A DNA stretch of 64,000 nt from Fusibacillus kribbianus (GCF_030053595.1 NZ_JASGBQ010000011.1:1-64000), one strand, 5' to 3'. Positions 1 through 7,406 are shown, counted from the stretch's first letter. Numbers and translations: made by a program. The notes: generated from the letters alone by a model not told the origin.

Positions 1-372
1 GGGACCTTCATTTCCTGACCACCCCAGGGTCCCCCGGGTGACCTTCACTTCCTGGCCCCCTCAGGGTCACCGGGTGACCTTCATATCCTTGACCGCCCTC
101 AGGGTCCCCCGGGGACCTTCACTTCCTGGCCGCTCCAGGGTCCCCCGGGGACCTTCACTCCATAGCCTCCTCAGGGTCCCCCGGGGACCTTCACTCCATA
201 GCCGCCTAGGGTCCCCCGGGGACCTTCATTTCCTGACCACCCCAGGGTCCCCCGGGTGACCTTCACTTCCTGGCCCCCTCAGGGTCACCGGGTGACCTTC
301 ATATCCTTGACCGCCCTCAGGGTCCCCCGGGGACCTTCACTCAATGACCACCTCCAGGGTCCCCCGGGGACC
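1..372 (+). repeat. Palindrome array A (left of parAB)
   Basis: Ten complete copies of a 15-bp odd palindrome and one right half at the window edge, so the array continues to the left. Copies start at 27, 64, 102, 138, 174, 209, 245, 282, 320 and 357, spaced 35-38 bp. Two arm types occur: GGTCCCC-N-GGGGACC and GGTCACC-N-GGTGACC. The copies at 27 and 245 have one arm of each type. Linkers are nearly constant (about TTCACTTCCTGGCCGCCCCA), so this is a tandem repeat and not a CRISPR. The first 121 bases recur almost unchanged from 219, giving a higher-order period of 218 bp. The palindromes suggest binding by a dimeric protein. The adjacent ParB is the obvious candidate, which is inference. Confidence 0.9.
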
Positions 373-381
373 CCAAAAATA

Positions 382-413
382 ATACCTCCAGAGGTTACAT
401 CTTCTGGAGGTAT
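382..413 (-). terminator. Terminator after parA-parB-xre operon
   Basis: An 11-bp perfect stem (ATACCTCCAGA / TCTGGAGGTAT) with a 10-nt loop. Read on the minus strand it is followed by a T-rich run (TATTATTTTTG), which fits factor-independent termination of the leftward xre operon just before array A. Confidence 0.7.
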
Positions 414-431
414 CTTAAAAATCTCATAGTT

Positions 432-469
432 ACATCCCAAAGCCCATCATCACTTTGGGATGTGTTTTT
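432..469 (+). terminator. Hairpin with plus-strand T tract
   Basis: An 11-bp perfect stem (ACATCCCAAAG / CTTTGGGATGT) followed by GTTTTTA on the plus strand. It would stop rightward transcription coming out of array A. A very similar stem (TAAATCCCAAAG) lies at 7944-7977. The remaining bases to 545 hold nothing recognisable. Confidence 0.6.
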
Positions 470-544
470 AGAAGGAGAGAAGGCTACACCTTCTCTGTTA
501 TGGCAATCCTATATTACGATTAATAATATAGGGAATAGGTAAAG

Positions 545-754
545 TTATTTAAACAACTCGTCAACCGTTATATTATAAAATTCTGCAATTTTATCCATAA
601 CTTCAAAAGACGGACAAACATGTTTTCCTGGTTCTTCTAGGTATCCATAGTAGCTACGCGCAATCTTGATACCATTTGCTACTGCCATTTTTGAATAACC
701 ATGTTCAGATCGTAAGCGATATAAATTTTGTTTAAAAATAGCTTCAGCGTTCAT
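545..754 (-). CDS. XRE-family helix-turn-helix regulator, 69 aa
   Basis: A 69-aa protein that is essentially one lambda-repressor-like HTH domain: residues 5-68 hold five predicted helices, with the HTH near YSKMAVANGIKIARSYYGYL and the typical C-terminal YNITVDELF helix. It starts at an ATG 6 nt after an AAAGGA ribosome site. It is the last gene of the parA-parB-xre operon, separated from parB by a 26-bp perfect palindrome. Likely a DNA-binding regulator of the partition operon or of the host element. No toxin partner is next to it, so an antitoxin role is unsupported. Family assignment is good, target unknown. Confidence 0.8.
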   Translation of the reverse strand: MNAEAIFKQNLYRLRSEHGYSKMAVANGIKIARSYYGYLEEPGKHVCPSFEVMDKIAEFYNITVDELFK

Positions 755-770
755 TTCTATTCCTTTCTAT

Positions 771-796
771 CTCCCGGAGGATATATCCTCCGGGAG
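771..796. promoter_or_regulatory. 26-bp perfect palindrome between parB and xre
   Basis: CTCCCGGAGGATA followed directly by its exact reverse complement, filling most of the parB-xre gap. There is no T tract on the minus strand, so it is not a classical terminator. It could be an mRNA processing or stability hairpin setting the parB:xre ratio, or an operator for the XRE protein. Confidence 0.6.
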
Positions 797-803
797 TAAA
801 TTG

Positions 804-2123
804 TTATTTATTGAAAAGAGTTTCAGGGGCGGGTAAAGCAGTCATGCCGGAAGCGGAATACCTCTTATAAGCTTTTTGCAATTTGTCAGTTGCGGCTTTC
901 CAATTTTCAATGGCTGTCTCATATTCGAGAGTCGCTTTAATGGTTTCCAAATTCTGTGCTTTTTCTTTTTCCGCGGCGTCCAACTCCTGACGAAGCTTCT
1001 CTTCGGTTTGAGCATGGGCCTTTTCCAAATCGTCCCGTTCCTTTTTCAGAGATGTAAGCTGTGCTTCATATTGTGCCTTTAATTTTTCAGCCTGAGCCTT
1101 TTCCATCTCTGTATGAGTGTCCTTAAGGATTTTCAGATCCTTTTCAAGATTGTCAATTACTGCCTGTTTTTCTTTAATTTCTTCCTCTTTATTTTTTCGG
1201 AGCTTTTCTAAAGCTTCCGTATTCTGAGCGGCAGTTATTTTCAAACTGTCCTGCAGTCGGGCAAGTTCCTGATCGGCTTTTTCTTTCTGCCGTTTCATAT
1301 TTTCCGCTTCTGCAGCTGAAACTGTCTTTCCAGCCTGTATCATTTCATAGATAGTCCGCTGTTCTTCTTCTGAAAGTTTGGAATAACTACTTCCTTCTTT
1401 CAAGGTGATATTATGCTTCTCGAATTCTTTTTTGAGTTCAGGAATCAATTTATCAATAGAACGATAACGCTTTATTTGTGATTCACCCAGCCCAGTTTCT
1501 TGTGCCAGCGTTTTGATGATATTGACCGGTTCATCCTGATAAATGATAGCATATAATTCTTCCAGTCTTTTCAATTTCTTCTGCTGTAAAACAGGATCTT
1601 TTTCCCGAATTTCGTCATTGGTGATAATCAGACGGATTTCACTTTCAGCTTCGGCCCTGCGTCTTTCTTCCGGTGACATTCCATCTTTGAGCGTCCGATT
1701 AATCTTACAAGGATACCCCCCTTCATATTCTTTGACATTCCGAAGATAATCCTTGTAATTACGGTCTTCCGGATCTCCATTATAATCTCTGTATTCTCCA
1801 ATGATCTTATCAAGGGCCGTAGTACGGCGTTCTCCGGCTTCCAGCATATACAAATCATTGTCGATATCGTAAATTACAACAAGTGGTTGCTGTAACCCAA
1901 AATGCAGAATGGAATCAGCCAGTTTATCAATATCGTCAATGGGATAATCATTCTTTGGATTTGTTACGATCCTGTTTCTAGGTATCTTAATAACCTTGAA
2001 TTCGTTTCGTTCCGGCTCCTTTTTTTCAAGCTTCTGTGCAAGGGCTTCCACACGATTTTCCGCAGGCATTCCTCCATTCATATTATCAGCCGGTCTCTGA
2101 AAATTAAATTTCTGTCGTCCCAT
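804..2123 (-). CDS. parB: ParB-like partition protein with long coiled coil
   Basis: A 439-aa ParB/Spo0J-type protein. Residues about 43-135 are the ParB N-terminal domain with the AGERRTTALD box (GERR near residue 97), which in this family forms the CTP-binding and clamp region. A helix-turn-helix follows at about 200-235 (ETGLGESQIKRYRSIDKL). Residues about 260-420 are a long Lys/Glu-rich coiled coil, much longer than the C-terminal dimer domain of chromosomal ParB (usually 280-300 aa total). It starts at an ATG with a GGAGG site lying in the end of parA, 3 nt downstream, so the two are translationally coupled. Expected role: bind a centromere and work with ParA in segregation. The flanking palindrome arrays are the likely binding sites (inference). 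Confidence 0.88.
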   Translation of the reverse strand: MGRQKFNFQRPADNMNGGMPAENRVEALAQKLEKKEPERNEFKVIKIPRNRIVTNPKNDYPIDDIDKLADSILHFGLQQPLVVIYDIDNDLYMLEAGERRTTALDKIIGEYRDYNGDPEDRNYKDYLRNVKEYEGGYPCKINRTLKDGMSPEERRRAEAESEIRLIITNDEIREKDPVLQQKKLKRLEELYAIIYQDEPVNIIKTLAQETGLGESQIKRYRSIDKLIPELKKEFEKHNITLKEGSSYSKLSEEEQRTIYEMIQAGKTVSAAEAENMKRQKEKADQELARLQDSLKITAAQNTEALEKLRKNKEEEIKEKQAVIDNLEKDLKILKDTHTEMEKAQAEKLKAQYEAQLTSLKKERDDLEKAHAQTEEKLRQELDAAEKEKAQNLETIKATLEYETAIENWKAATDKLQKAYKRYSASGMTALPAPETLFNK

Positions 2124-2126
2124 AAT

Positions 2127-2984
2127 CTATTCCTCCATTCCAATCGATTTCTTTAAGCACAAGGTATCCGTTTCGTTTAAAATATCCATTTCTAACAGCA
2201 GTTTGGCATAATCAAAAACACAACGGGTAGAAGGGCAATATTGCAGAATTGGAAGATTCTGTGATATCGCTTCGCTTGCCTTAACGTCTTTTGCGATATA
2301 GGTTCTGAAAAACATATCCCCCAGACTCTGACACAGCTCATCATATATAGCCCGAAAAATAACTGTATTGGATTCAACCCGTGTAATGTATACTCCTTTA
2401 ACCGTGACTGGAATATCAAAATCCTCTTTGATTCGTAAAACATTGTCTAAGGTTTCTTCAATTCCCTTCCGGCTGTACGATTCTGCATTAGCTGGACAAA
2501 TGATAAAATCACTTGCATAAAGACTGTTGGTTGTCAGTATATCGTCTGCCGGTGCATTGTCAATCAGTATATAATCATAATCTTCACGAACCGTCTGTAA
2601 TGCTCGCTTTAATATCACATTGTTATTAGCGGATGTATTAAAGAGAATGTTATATGGAGTCTGTTTGTGGCGTTTGCTTGCCGGAATCAGATCAATCCCT
2701 GCAATAGAACTGGGATAGATCACAGACATAACATCTTCTTTGGTGCGATAACGGCCTTTCATTAATTCTGCGATATTGGGTTCTTTTGGTGCTTCCATCC
2801 CGCTTATCACTTCGGAAGTATCAATTACCAAATGACCGAGGCTCATGGAACTATTGGCCTGACTATCAAAGTCAACAACTAAGACCTTTTTTCCGAGATA
2901 AGCAAGTAACTGACTGATGATCAGGACACTGGTGGTTTTTCCGGTTCCACCTTTGTTGTTTAACACAGAAATTGTAATTGCCAT
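2127..2984 (-). CDS. parA: ParA-family partition ATPase
   Basis: A 285-aa ParA/Soj ATPase. The deviant Walker A motif KGGTGKTT is at residues 11-18, followed by VLVVDFDSQANSS (A' motif) and YDYILIDNAPA (Walker B region). There is no N-terminal HTH, so this is a type Ib-like or Soj-like ParA. I chose the ATG at 2984 because a GAAGGAGC site lies 8 nt upstream; an upstream start at 3029 would add 15 residues without a ribosome site. First gene of parA-parB-xre. ATP-dependent, ParB-stimulated DNA positioning is the known family function. The tandem 17-bp repeats upstream (3031-3064) are candidate autoregulatory sites. Confidence 0.93.
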   Translation of the reverse strand: MAITISVLNNKGGTGKTTSVLIISQLLAYLGKKVLVVDFDSQANSSMSLGHLVIDTSEVISGMEAPKEPNIAELMKGRYRTKEDVMSVIYPSSIAGIDLIPASKRHKQTPYNILFNTSANNNVILKRALQTVREDYDYILIDNAPADDILTTNSLYASDFIICPANAESYSRKGIEETLDNVLRIKEDFDIPVTVKGVYITRVESNTVIFRAIYDELCQSLGDMFFRTYIAKDVKASEAISQNLPILQYCPSTRCVFDYAKLLLEMDILNETDTLCLKKSIGMEE

Positions 2985-3030
2985 AATAATATGCTCCTTC
3001 TTTTCGTTATTGCTACCCTTATTACCCATA

Positions 3031-3093
3031 AATGTTCTACAATTAAGAATGTTCTACGATTAAGAACATATTATAAAAAACATGAAATGTCAA
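3031..3093 (-). promoter_or_regulatory. parA promoter region with 17-bp tandem repeat
   Basis: Two head-to-tail 17-bp repeats at 3031-3047 and 3048-3064 differ at one base (AATGTTCTAC[A/G]ATTAAG). Each contains imperfect inverted GTTCT/AGAAC arms. On the minus strand TTGACA (3093-3088) and TATAAT (3075-3070) are present but only 12 bp apart, too close for one standard promoter, so the exact promoter is unresolved. The repeats lie between it and parA, as expected for an operator. Confidence 0.5.
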
Positions 3094-3111
3094 TAAGATT
3101 ATTGTAAAACA

Positions 3112-3144
3112 TATCCGGTAATGTTTGTTCTTGAGTTGGTGGGG
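3112..3144 (+). repeat. 33-bp direct repeat, copy 1
   Basis: Identical over 33 bp to 4091-4123 (begins TATCCGGTAATGTTTGTTC, ends GTTGGTGGGG). The two copies, 979 bp apart in the same orientation, bracket the foldback element and array B. Downstream sequences also resemble each other loosely (TTTTYCACCC). Confidence 0.85.
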
Positions 3145-3156
3145 GAAGGTTTTTCA

Positions 3157-3428
3157 CCCGGTATCGAACGTATTCATGTATGGTTCACCTCCTATCTTTT
3201 CATATCCGTATAAAGTCTGCCTGTCGTCGTATGGGGTTTTGATAGCTGTTAATGATGCGAAATGAACAGGTTCTGCAAGGGGTGAAAACGGTACCGGAAC
3301 GAAGTGAGGATAAGGAGTGTCCCCTTGCTGGTTCTGGAAATGAAGCTATAATGACAGCGTCAAAGCCCAGGCGACAGGCAGCATGATAAAAAGAAGGAAG
3401 CGATAACAGGAATACGTTCGATACCGGG
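3157..3428. other. 272-bp foldback element with 19-bp perfect ends
   Basis: CCCGGTATCGAACGTATTC at 3157-3175 is the exact reverse complement of 3410-3428. Pairing continues inward: CTGCCTGTCG with CGACAGGCAG, GGGnTTTGA...GCTGT with ACAGCnTCAAAnCCC, and GCAAGGGG (about 3277-3284) with CCCCTTGC (about 3320-3327). The whole element can fold into one long imperfect rod. It contains no credible gene. It could be a structured RNA, a MITE-like foldback element without clear target duplications, or a replication or transfer structure. Confidence 0.7.
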
Positions 3429-3446
3429 CCGCCGGAGGCATAAAAG

Positions 3447-3466
3447 AAACCGGCTCAAGCCGGTTT
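3447..3466 (+). terminator. Short GC hairpin before array B
   Basis: AAACCGGCT / AGCCGGTTT form a 9-bp stem with a minimal loop, followed by TTCC on the plus strand and by TCTTTTAT on the minus strand. It may act as a weak bidirectional terminator insulating array B. Confidence 0.45.
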
Positions 3467-3476
3467 TCCGCTTTCG

Positions 3477-4042
3477 GGGTTCCCCCGGGGACCTTCACTC
3501 CATAGCCGCCCCAGGGTCCCCCGGGGACCTTCACTTCCTGGCCGCTCCAGGGTCCCCCGGGGACCTTCACTCCATAGCCACCCAGGGTCCCCCGGGGACC
3601 TTCACTTCCTGACCGCCTCCAGGGTCACCGGGGGACCTTCACTTCCTGACCTCCTCCAGGGTCACCGGGTGACCTTCACTTTCTGGCCGCCCTCAGGGTC
3701 ACCGGGTGACCTTCACTTCCTTGACCGCCCTCAGGGTCACCGGGTGACCTTCACTTCCTGGCCGCCCCCAGGGTCACCGGGTGACCTTCATATCCTTGAC
3801 CGCCCTCAGGGTCACCGGGTGACCTTCACTTCCTGGCCCCCTCAGGGTCACCGGGTGACCTTCATATCCTTGACCGCCCTCAGGGTCACCGGGTGACCTC
3901 CACCTCCTGGCCGCCCTCAGGGTCACCGGGTGACCTTCACTTCCTGGCCGCCCTCAGGGTCACCGGGGACCTTCACTCCATAGCCACCCAGGGTCCCCCG
4001 GGGACCTTCACTCCGTAGCCGCCCTCGGGTCCCCTGGGGACC
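3477..4042 (+). repeat. Palindrome array B, 16 copies
   Basis: Sixteen copies start at 3477, 3514, 3550, 3585, 3622, 3659, 3696, 3734, 3771, 3809, 3845, 3883, 3920, 3957, 3991 and 4027, about 37 bp apart and in the same orientation as array A. The outer copies are the GGTCCCC/GGGGACC type; the eight from 3659 to 3920 are the GGTCACC/GGTGACC type. Copies 3622 and 3957, at the block borders, have mixed arms. Copy 3477 carries an extra T. The array lies upstream of parA, so array A, the operon and array B form a symmetric unit. Reading frames inside the array simply repeat short Gly/Pro-rich peptides and are not genes. Confidence 0.92.
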
Positions 4043-4090
4043 TTCATTTCCTGGCCACTCCCAGATATCATCAAGGACTACTTTATAAAT

Positions 4091-4123
4091 TATCCGGTAA
4101 TGTTTGTTCTTGAGTTGGTGGGG
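4091..4123 (+). repeat. 33-bp direct repeat, copy 2
   Basis: Exact second copy of 3112-3144, placed 48 bp after the end of array B. Confidence 0.85.
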
Positions 4124-4166
4124 TTCAAATTAAAACAGTGGGTTTTCCACCCCCTGTACCCCCGGA

Positions 4167-4320
4167 CAAGCGTGCGACGCTTGACCCGGCTCTTCGCCAG
4201 AGCAAGGCGAAAGCCGGTCCCATTGGAACCGACTTCGCTAATAAGCTTACTGTCATGCCTATGTCAAGCCCTGCCCGTCCTTCGGACAGCGTACTGTGGC
4301 TTGACATAGTTTTGGTTTTT
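4167..4320 (+). other. Cluster of three hairpins ending in a T tract
   Basis: Three consecutive stems: CAAGCGT/ACGCTTG at 4167-4183; CCGGCTCTTCGCC/GGCGAAAGCCGG at 4186-4217; and CTATGTCAAGCC/GGCTTGACATAG at 4259-4309, the last with an inner GTCC-ttc-GGAC hairpin and followed by TTTTGGTTTTT. It could be a structured RNA with its own terminator, or a replication or transfer origin structure. No coding region with a ribosome site is present. Confidence 0.45.
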
Positions 4321-4410
4321 GCAATATAAATAGTAGTTATCTATAGGTGTTAATTCGACACGTTAAACATATTGTAATGTTATCGTTTTTATGATATACT
4401 TATAATTAAG

Positions 4411-4442
4411 AAATGGGACAAAATATTTATATTGTCCCATTT
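4411..4442. terminator. Hairpin in AT-rich gap 4321-4648
   Basis: A perfect 11-bp stem, AAATGGGACAA / TTGTCCCATTT, with TTATATT after it on the plus strand. The rest of 4321-4648 is AT-rich and I see no gene, repeat or promoter in it. Confidence 0.45.
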
Positions 4443-4648
4443 TATATTAATAAAACCAACAGTAAACATCTCATACATTCTTCTTATAATGTCCCCCCCT
4501 TCAATAAAAACGAGCATTATAAGTACCCGAGACGTTCCTCCTCGAGTATTGAGTATTGAATGATTATTATGTTATAGCATTATATCAACCGATAAATAGA
4601 TAGAAGATTCTTAGACGAACAAAAAAACATACAGCTAGATACACATAT

Positions 4649-4690
4649 TCAAACACCGATATTCTATTCTTTTAGAATATCGGTGTTTGA
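4649..4690. terminator. Strong bidirectional terminator
   Basis: An 18-bp perfect stem with a 6-nt T-rich loop, about 48 bp beyond the stop of the leftward membrane protein gene. It is the likely end of the BlaI-M56-secreted-membrane gene group. Confidence 0.7.
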
Positions 4691-4738
4691 AATAATCTTT
4701 CATGATCCAATCTATGTCTCATACCTATTGAATACTTC

Positions 4739-5128
4739 CTACTTTTTCAATCTAATGTGTCGGAACATTAATAAATCAATAATAGAATAGATTGGAACAA
4801 TCAATAATTCTTTAGCATATAATACAAATGATCCGTTTATCTGTAAATACACCATGTATACAATCGGAACCATTATTCTACACAAAATATTGCTGTATAA
4901 AACTTGATGTGATTTGTTTTCCTTTAAACATCGTTCTATTCCCAGAGAAACAGAAAAAAGGGTATAAAAGATAACGATATATATATATGGAATCATCACT
5001 TTTAAAATCACTGAATAGTAAATTGATCCAATATATAAAGCCCATTGCTTTATATCATGATAGAATATCATCATAGACGCGCAAAACAAATCACATAATA
5101 TGACTATTATTCTTTTCTTATCTTTCAT
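4739..5128 (-). CDS. Small multi-pass membrane protein, 129 aa
   Basis: A hydrophobic 129-aa protein with about four membrane segments (roughly residues 6-24, 30-62 as two, 80-96 and 103-120) and Lys/Arg-rich ends (MKDKKR..., ...RHIRLKK). I do not recognise a family. Its ATG overlaps the stop of the secreted protein gene in an ATGA, so the two are translationally coupled and probably act together. A strong hairpin follows. The pair is encoded beyond a BlaI/M56 regulatory pair, and could be its output, an immunity/export pair, or an envelope-stress module; none of these is shown. Confidence 0.7.
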   Translation of the reverse strand: MKDKKRIIVILCDLFCASMMIFYHDIKQWALYIGSIYYSVILKVMIPYIYIVIFYTLFSVSLGIERCLKENKSHQVLYSNILCRIMVPIVYMVYLQINGSFVLYAKELLIVPIYSIIDLLMFRHIRLKK

Positions 5129-5832
5129 TGCAGATTATTTACATACTCATTGGATAACTTGCTACTCCAAGAGCTTCCTCCTCTCGTGAAAGACATTTCC
5201 AAATAACTTCCGATCATTGCTCCCGGTGATTGAATATTAACTTTTGTCCAAGATGAAGGAGCTGTAATAGTATATGTTGTATTACTTCCAAACACTGTAT
5301 TACTACTCTTCACTTGTCCCGACTGTGCTAGTGAGGCACAGCTTAAGACAGATTTTATACTATTTACAACAATTGTCGGCTGTCCTCTGTCATAGCTGTA
5401 AGTAGCCTTATTTGCAGTGATAAATGTAATAGTTCCACTCACTTCTTTTGTAAAATATAATGTACTGCTCATAAGTACCCAACCAGATGTATCATAAGCA
5501 CTCCCTACCAATGATTGATTAACTCCAGCTTTAGCATCAGAAACAGCTTTCCATGCTGAATATGCTTCACTGTCCAAAGTTTTTACTTTTGTTACTTCTA
5601 CAACAAATTCATCATCACTGTTTAATAAATCTGATTGCTTAGTAAACAGAAATTCCCCGTTTCCCTTTTCCTCGCAAACAGCATTTAATAGACTACTTCT
5701 ATTAAATTTTGCTTCATAAGGAATTTCTTCAGACGTATTGACGGATGATTCAGCAGCATGTGCAAATGCAGTACAAGAAAAAACACACATAATGCAAATC
5801 GCTAAGAATAACCCAGATAATCGTTTTAACAT
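5125..5832 (-). CDS. Secreted protein of unknown function, 235 aa
   Basis: The protein begins with a classical signal peptide (MLKRLSGLFLAICIMCVF..., cleavage near AFAHAAE, residues 22-28). The mature part is Ser/Thr-rich and beta-prone, with three cysteines and no known catalytic motif. The ATG follows an AAAGGAG site. A 195-bp gap separates it from the upstream M56 gene; it holds a TATAAT (minus strand, within GTGTATAATAATG) and a hairpin, so it may have its own promoter. It is coupled by an ATGA overlap to the membrane protein downstream. Function unknown. Confidence 0.75.
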   Translation of the reverse strand: MLKRLSGLFLAICIMCVFSCTAFAHAAESSVNTSEEIPYEAKFNRSSLLNAVCEEKGNGEFLFTKQSDLLNSDDEFVVEVTKVKTLDSEAYSAWKAVSDAKAGVNQSLVGSAYDTSGWVLMSSTLYFTKEVSGTITFITANKATYSYDRGQPTIVVNSIKSVLSCASLAQSGQVKSSNTVFGSNTTYTITAPSSWTKVNIQSPGAMIGSYLEMSFTRGGSSWSSKLSNEYVNNLQ

Positions 5833-5997
5833 ATAATTCTCCTTTCCTCTTTTAAAGAATGCACAAATTTAAATAATTAAATTGTTACGACATTATTATA
5901 CACGGATTATTTTACATAAGCCTCTTCATTGGACTCACCTCATTTCCAAATAATCTTTAATTCATTATTCAATTTAATTTATAATTGAATCGCCTTT

Positions 5998-6026
5998 TAA
6001 TTAAAGGGGACGCGCCCCTTTAATTA
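5998..6026 (-). promoter_or_regulatory. Hairpin directly after the M56 gene
   Basis: TAATTAAAGGGG / CCCCTTTAATTA, a perfect 12-bp stem with a 5-nt loop, abuts the stop codon of the M56 gene. There is no T run on the minus strand beyond TTAAAAGG, so it may be a weak terminator or a 3'-end protecting hairpin. Confidence 0.5.
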
Positions 6027-7406
6027 TTACGGTTTTTTCAAAACAAATGATACCGAGATTGTTTGATTTGACTGATTCTCAATATATACTCTATGACCTC
6101 CCGATTTTCTAATTGTAAAAGTATGGTCTATCTTTCCCGTAGAAGATACCGCTCTTCTCACACCATCCGGTTCCATGAGTCCCACTCTGGTTAAACAATC
6201 ACTCGGTTCAATACTTGCCATTACAAGTATTTCATCACCTATACAAGGTGTAAATTCTATCGTTTTTTTCAACGTATTCACTGGAATCGTCCACGTATAA
6301 CTGCTGGTTCCTCTGGTCACAATGAGTGGCATTTCTATTTCTGTAATCTTACTTTCCGTTTCGGCTGGAATGATTTCCTCAATCAATACCTCTGGTTCCT
6401 CTAATTCTTCCTCAATCACCACTTCTGTCTGTTCTTTAAGAAAATCATATCCCTGCAATACTCCGTCACTAGCTGCATAAGAAGTAACTGTAACTGTTCC
6501 TACAAAGAGAACCGATAATAAAAGTACCGTACTTTTTTTTAACTCTTTCATATACTGATATCCTTTCAACTTCAGCACCCTCCTTTTTACACTATTCATA
6601 TTTTCAAATAATGCCGACATTGTCAGTCCCATCCTGTTCCTCTTTTCCTTCCCTGAAAAATTAGCAATGGCTTTAAAGTATTGTTGATAAGAAAAAGGAG
6701 CATTTTCTTTTTTGCACAAATCTCTGTCACAATAAATCTCATTCCACTCCACAATATCGTTTGTAAGCAGATACACGATCGGATTAAACCAATGAATTCG
6801 TTTTAACCAGACGAGAAAATACAACCAGATCTGATCCCGGTGTTTAACATGCATTAATTCATGCCCGATTATAATCTCTGTATTTTGTGAAATATCTATG
6901 TTTTCAGGAAGAAGAATGACTGGTTTTCTTATTCCGCTGACCTGAGGTATCGTACAAATGATATTTTTATATATTTCTACTCTGCGTTTTATACCATATT
7001 GTTCCTGCAGCATATTTTTTACATCAACCAGTTCCTGTTCCGGCAAAATATTGTGCTTTTTTATATACTTCAAATACTGTTTATTTTTGAAATGCCAGGT
7101 ACACTGGCATAAAAAACCTAACAGCCAGATAAAAAACACTATTTTTAACACTCTATATGTGAAGGGAGAAATCCCAAAAATATCATTCACGCCTCCCTGT
7201 CCATTATAAGATGCACATTTAAAGCGTAAAAAAACAATAGGCATTAACCAGAAGATTACAACTAACTTTGCCGAAAAGACCAGCCAGTTATATTTTTTAT
7301 ACCGTTCTAAAAATAGCTCCAGTACCTTCCACAAGCCATAGGCGACACTTCCGGTTATGGAAGTCAGTAAGATGCAGAAAAACCATTCACTGCTGCTCAG
7401 ACTCAT
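6027..7406 (-). CDS. M56 family (BlaR1/MecR1-like) membrane metallopeptidase
   Basis: A 459-aa protein with N-terminal membrane helices (about 5-30, 40-62, 85-105), then a cytoplasmic zinc protease domain with HELMH at residues 182-186 and the following NDIVEWNEIYCD segment typical of M56, then a further helix (about 289-310). In BlaR1/MecR1 the C-terminus is a penicillin-binding sensor. Here it is a short acidic linker (EEELEEPEVLIEEI) and a roughly 100-residue beta-rich domain without the SxxK motif, so it probably does not sense beta-lactams. The start overlaps blaI by 20 bp. Known family role: cleave the partner BlaI-type repressor when a signal is received. Confidence 0.88.
   Translation of the reverse strand: MSLSSSEWFFCILLTSITGSVAYGLWKVLELFLERYKKYNWLVFSAKLVVIFWLMPIVFLRFKCASYNGQGGVNDIFGISPFTYRVLKIVFFIWLLGFLCQCTWHFKNKQYLKYIKKHNILPEQELVDVKNMLQEQYGIKRRVEIYKNIICTIPQVSGIRKPVILLPENIDISQNTEIIIGHELMHVKHRDQIWLYFLVWLKRIHWFNPIVYLLTNDIVEWNEIYCDRDLCKKENAPFSYQQYFKAIANFSGKEKRNRMGLTMSALFENMNSVKRRVLKLKGYQYMKELKKSTVLLLSVLFVGTVTVTSYAASDGVLQGYDFLKEQTEVVIEEELEEPEVLIEEIIPAETESKITEIEMPLIVTRGTSSYTWTIPVNTLKKTIEFTPCIGDEILVMASIEPSDCLTRVGLMEPDGVRRAVSSTGKIDHTFTIRKSGGHRVYIENQSNQTISVSFVLKKP

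Noticed and set aside
545-754. XRE protein as antitoxin of a toxin-antitoxin pair
   Set aside because: The adjacent gene is parB, and no toxin-like frame lies on the other side.
38-3896. Frames inside the arrays coding Gly/Pro-rich repeat peptides
   Set aside because: They only translate the DNA repeat, lack ribosome sites and occur in several frames.
1-4042. Arrays A and B as CRISPR arrays
   Set aside because: The 'spacers' are nearly identical to each other, the repeat is only 15-16 bp and palindromic, and no cas genes are present.
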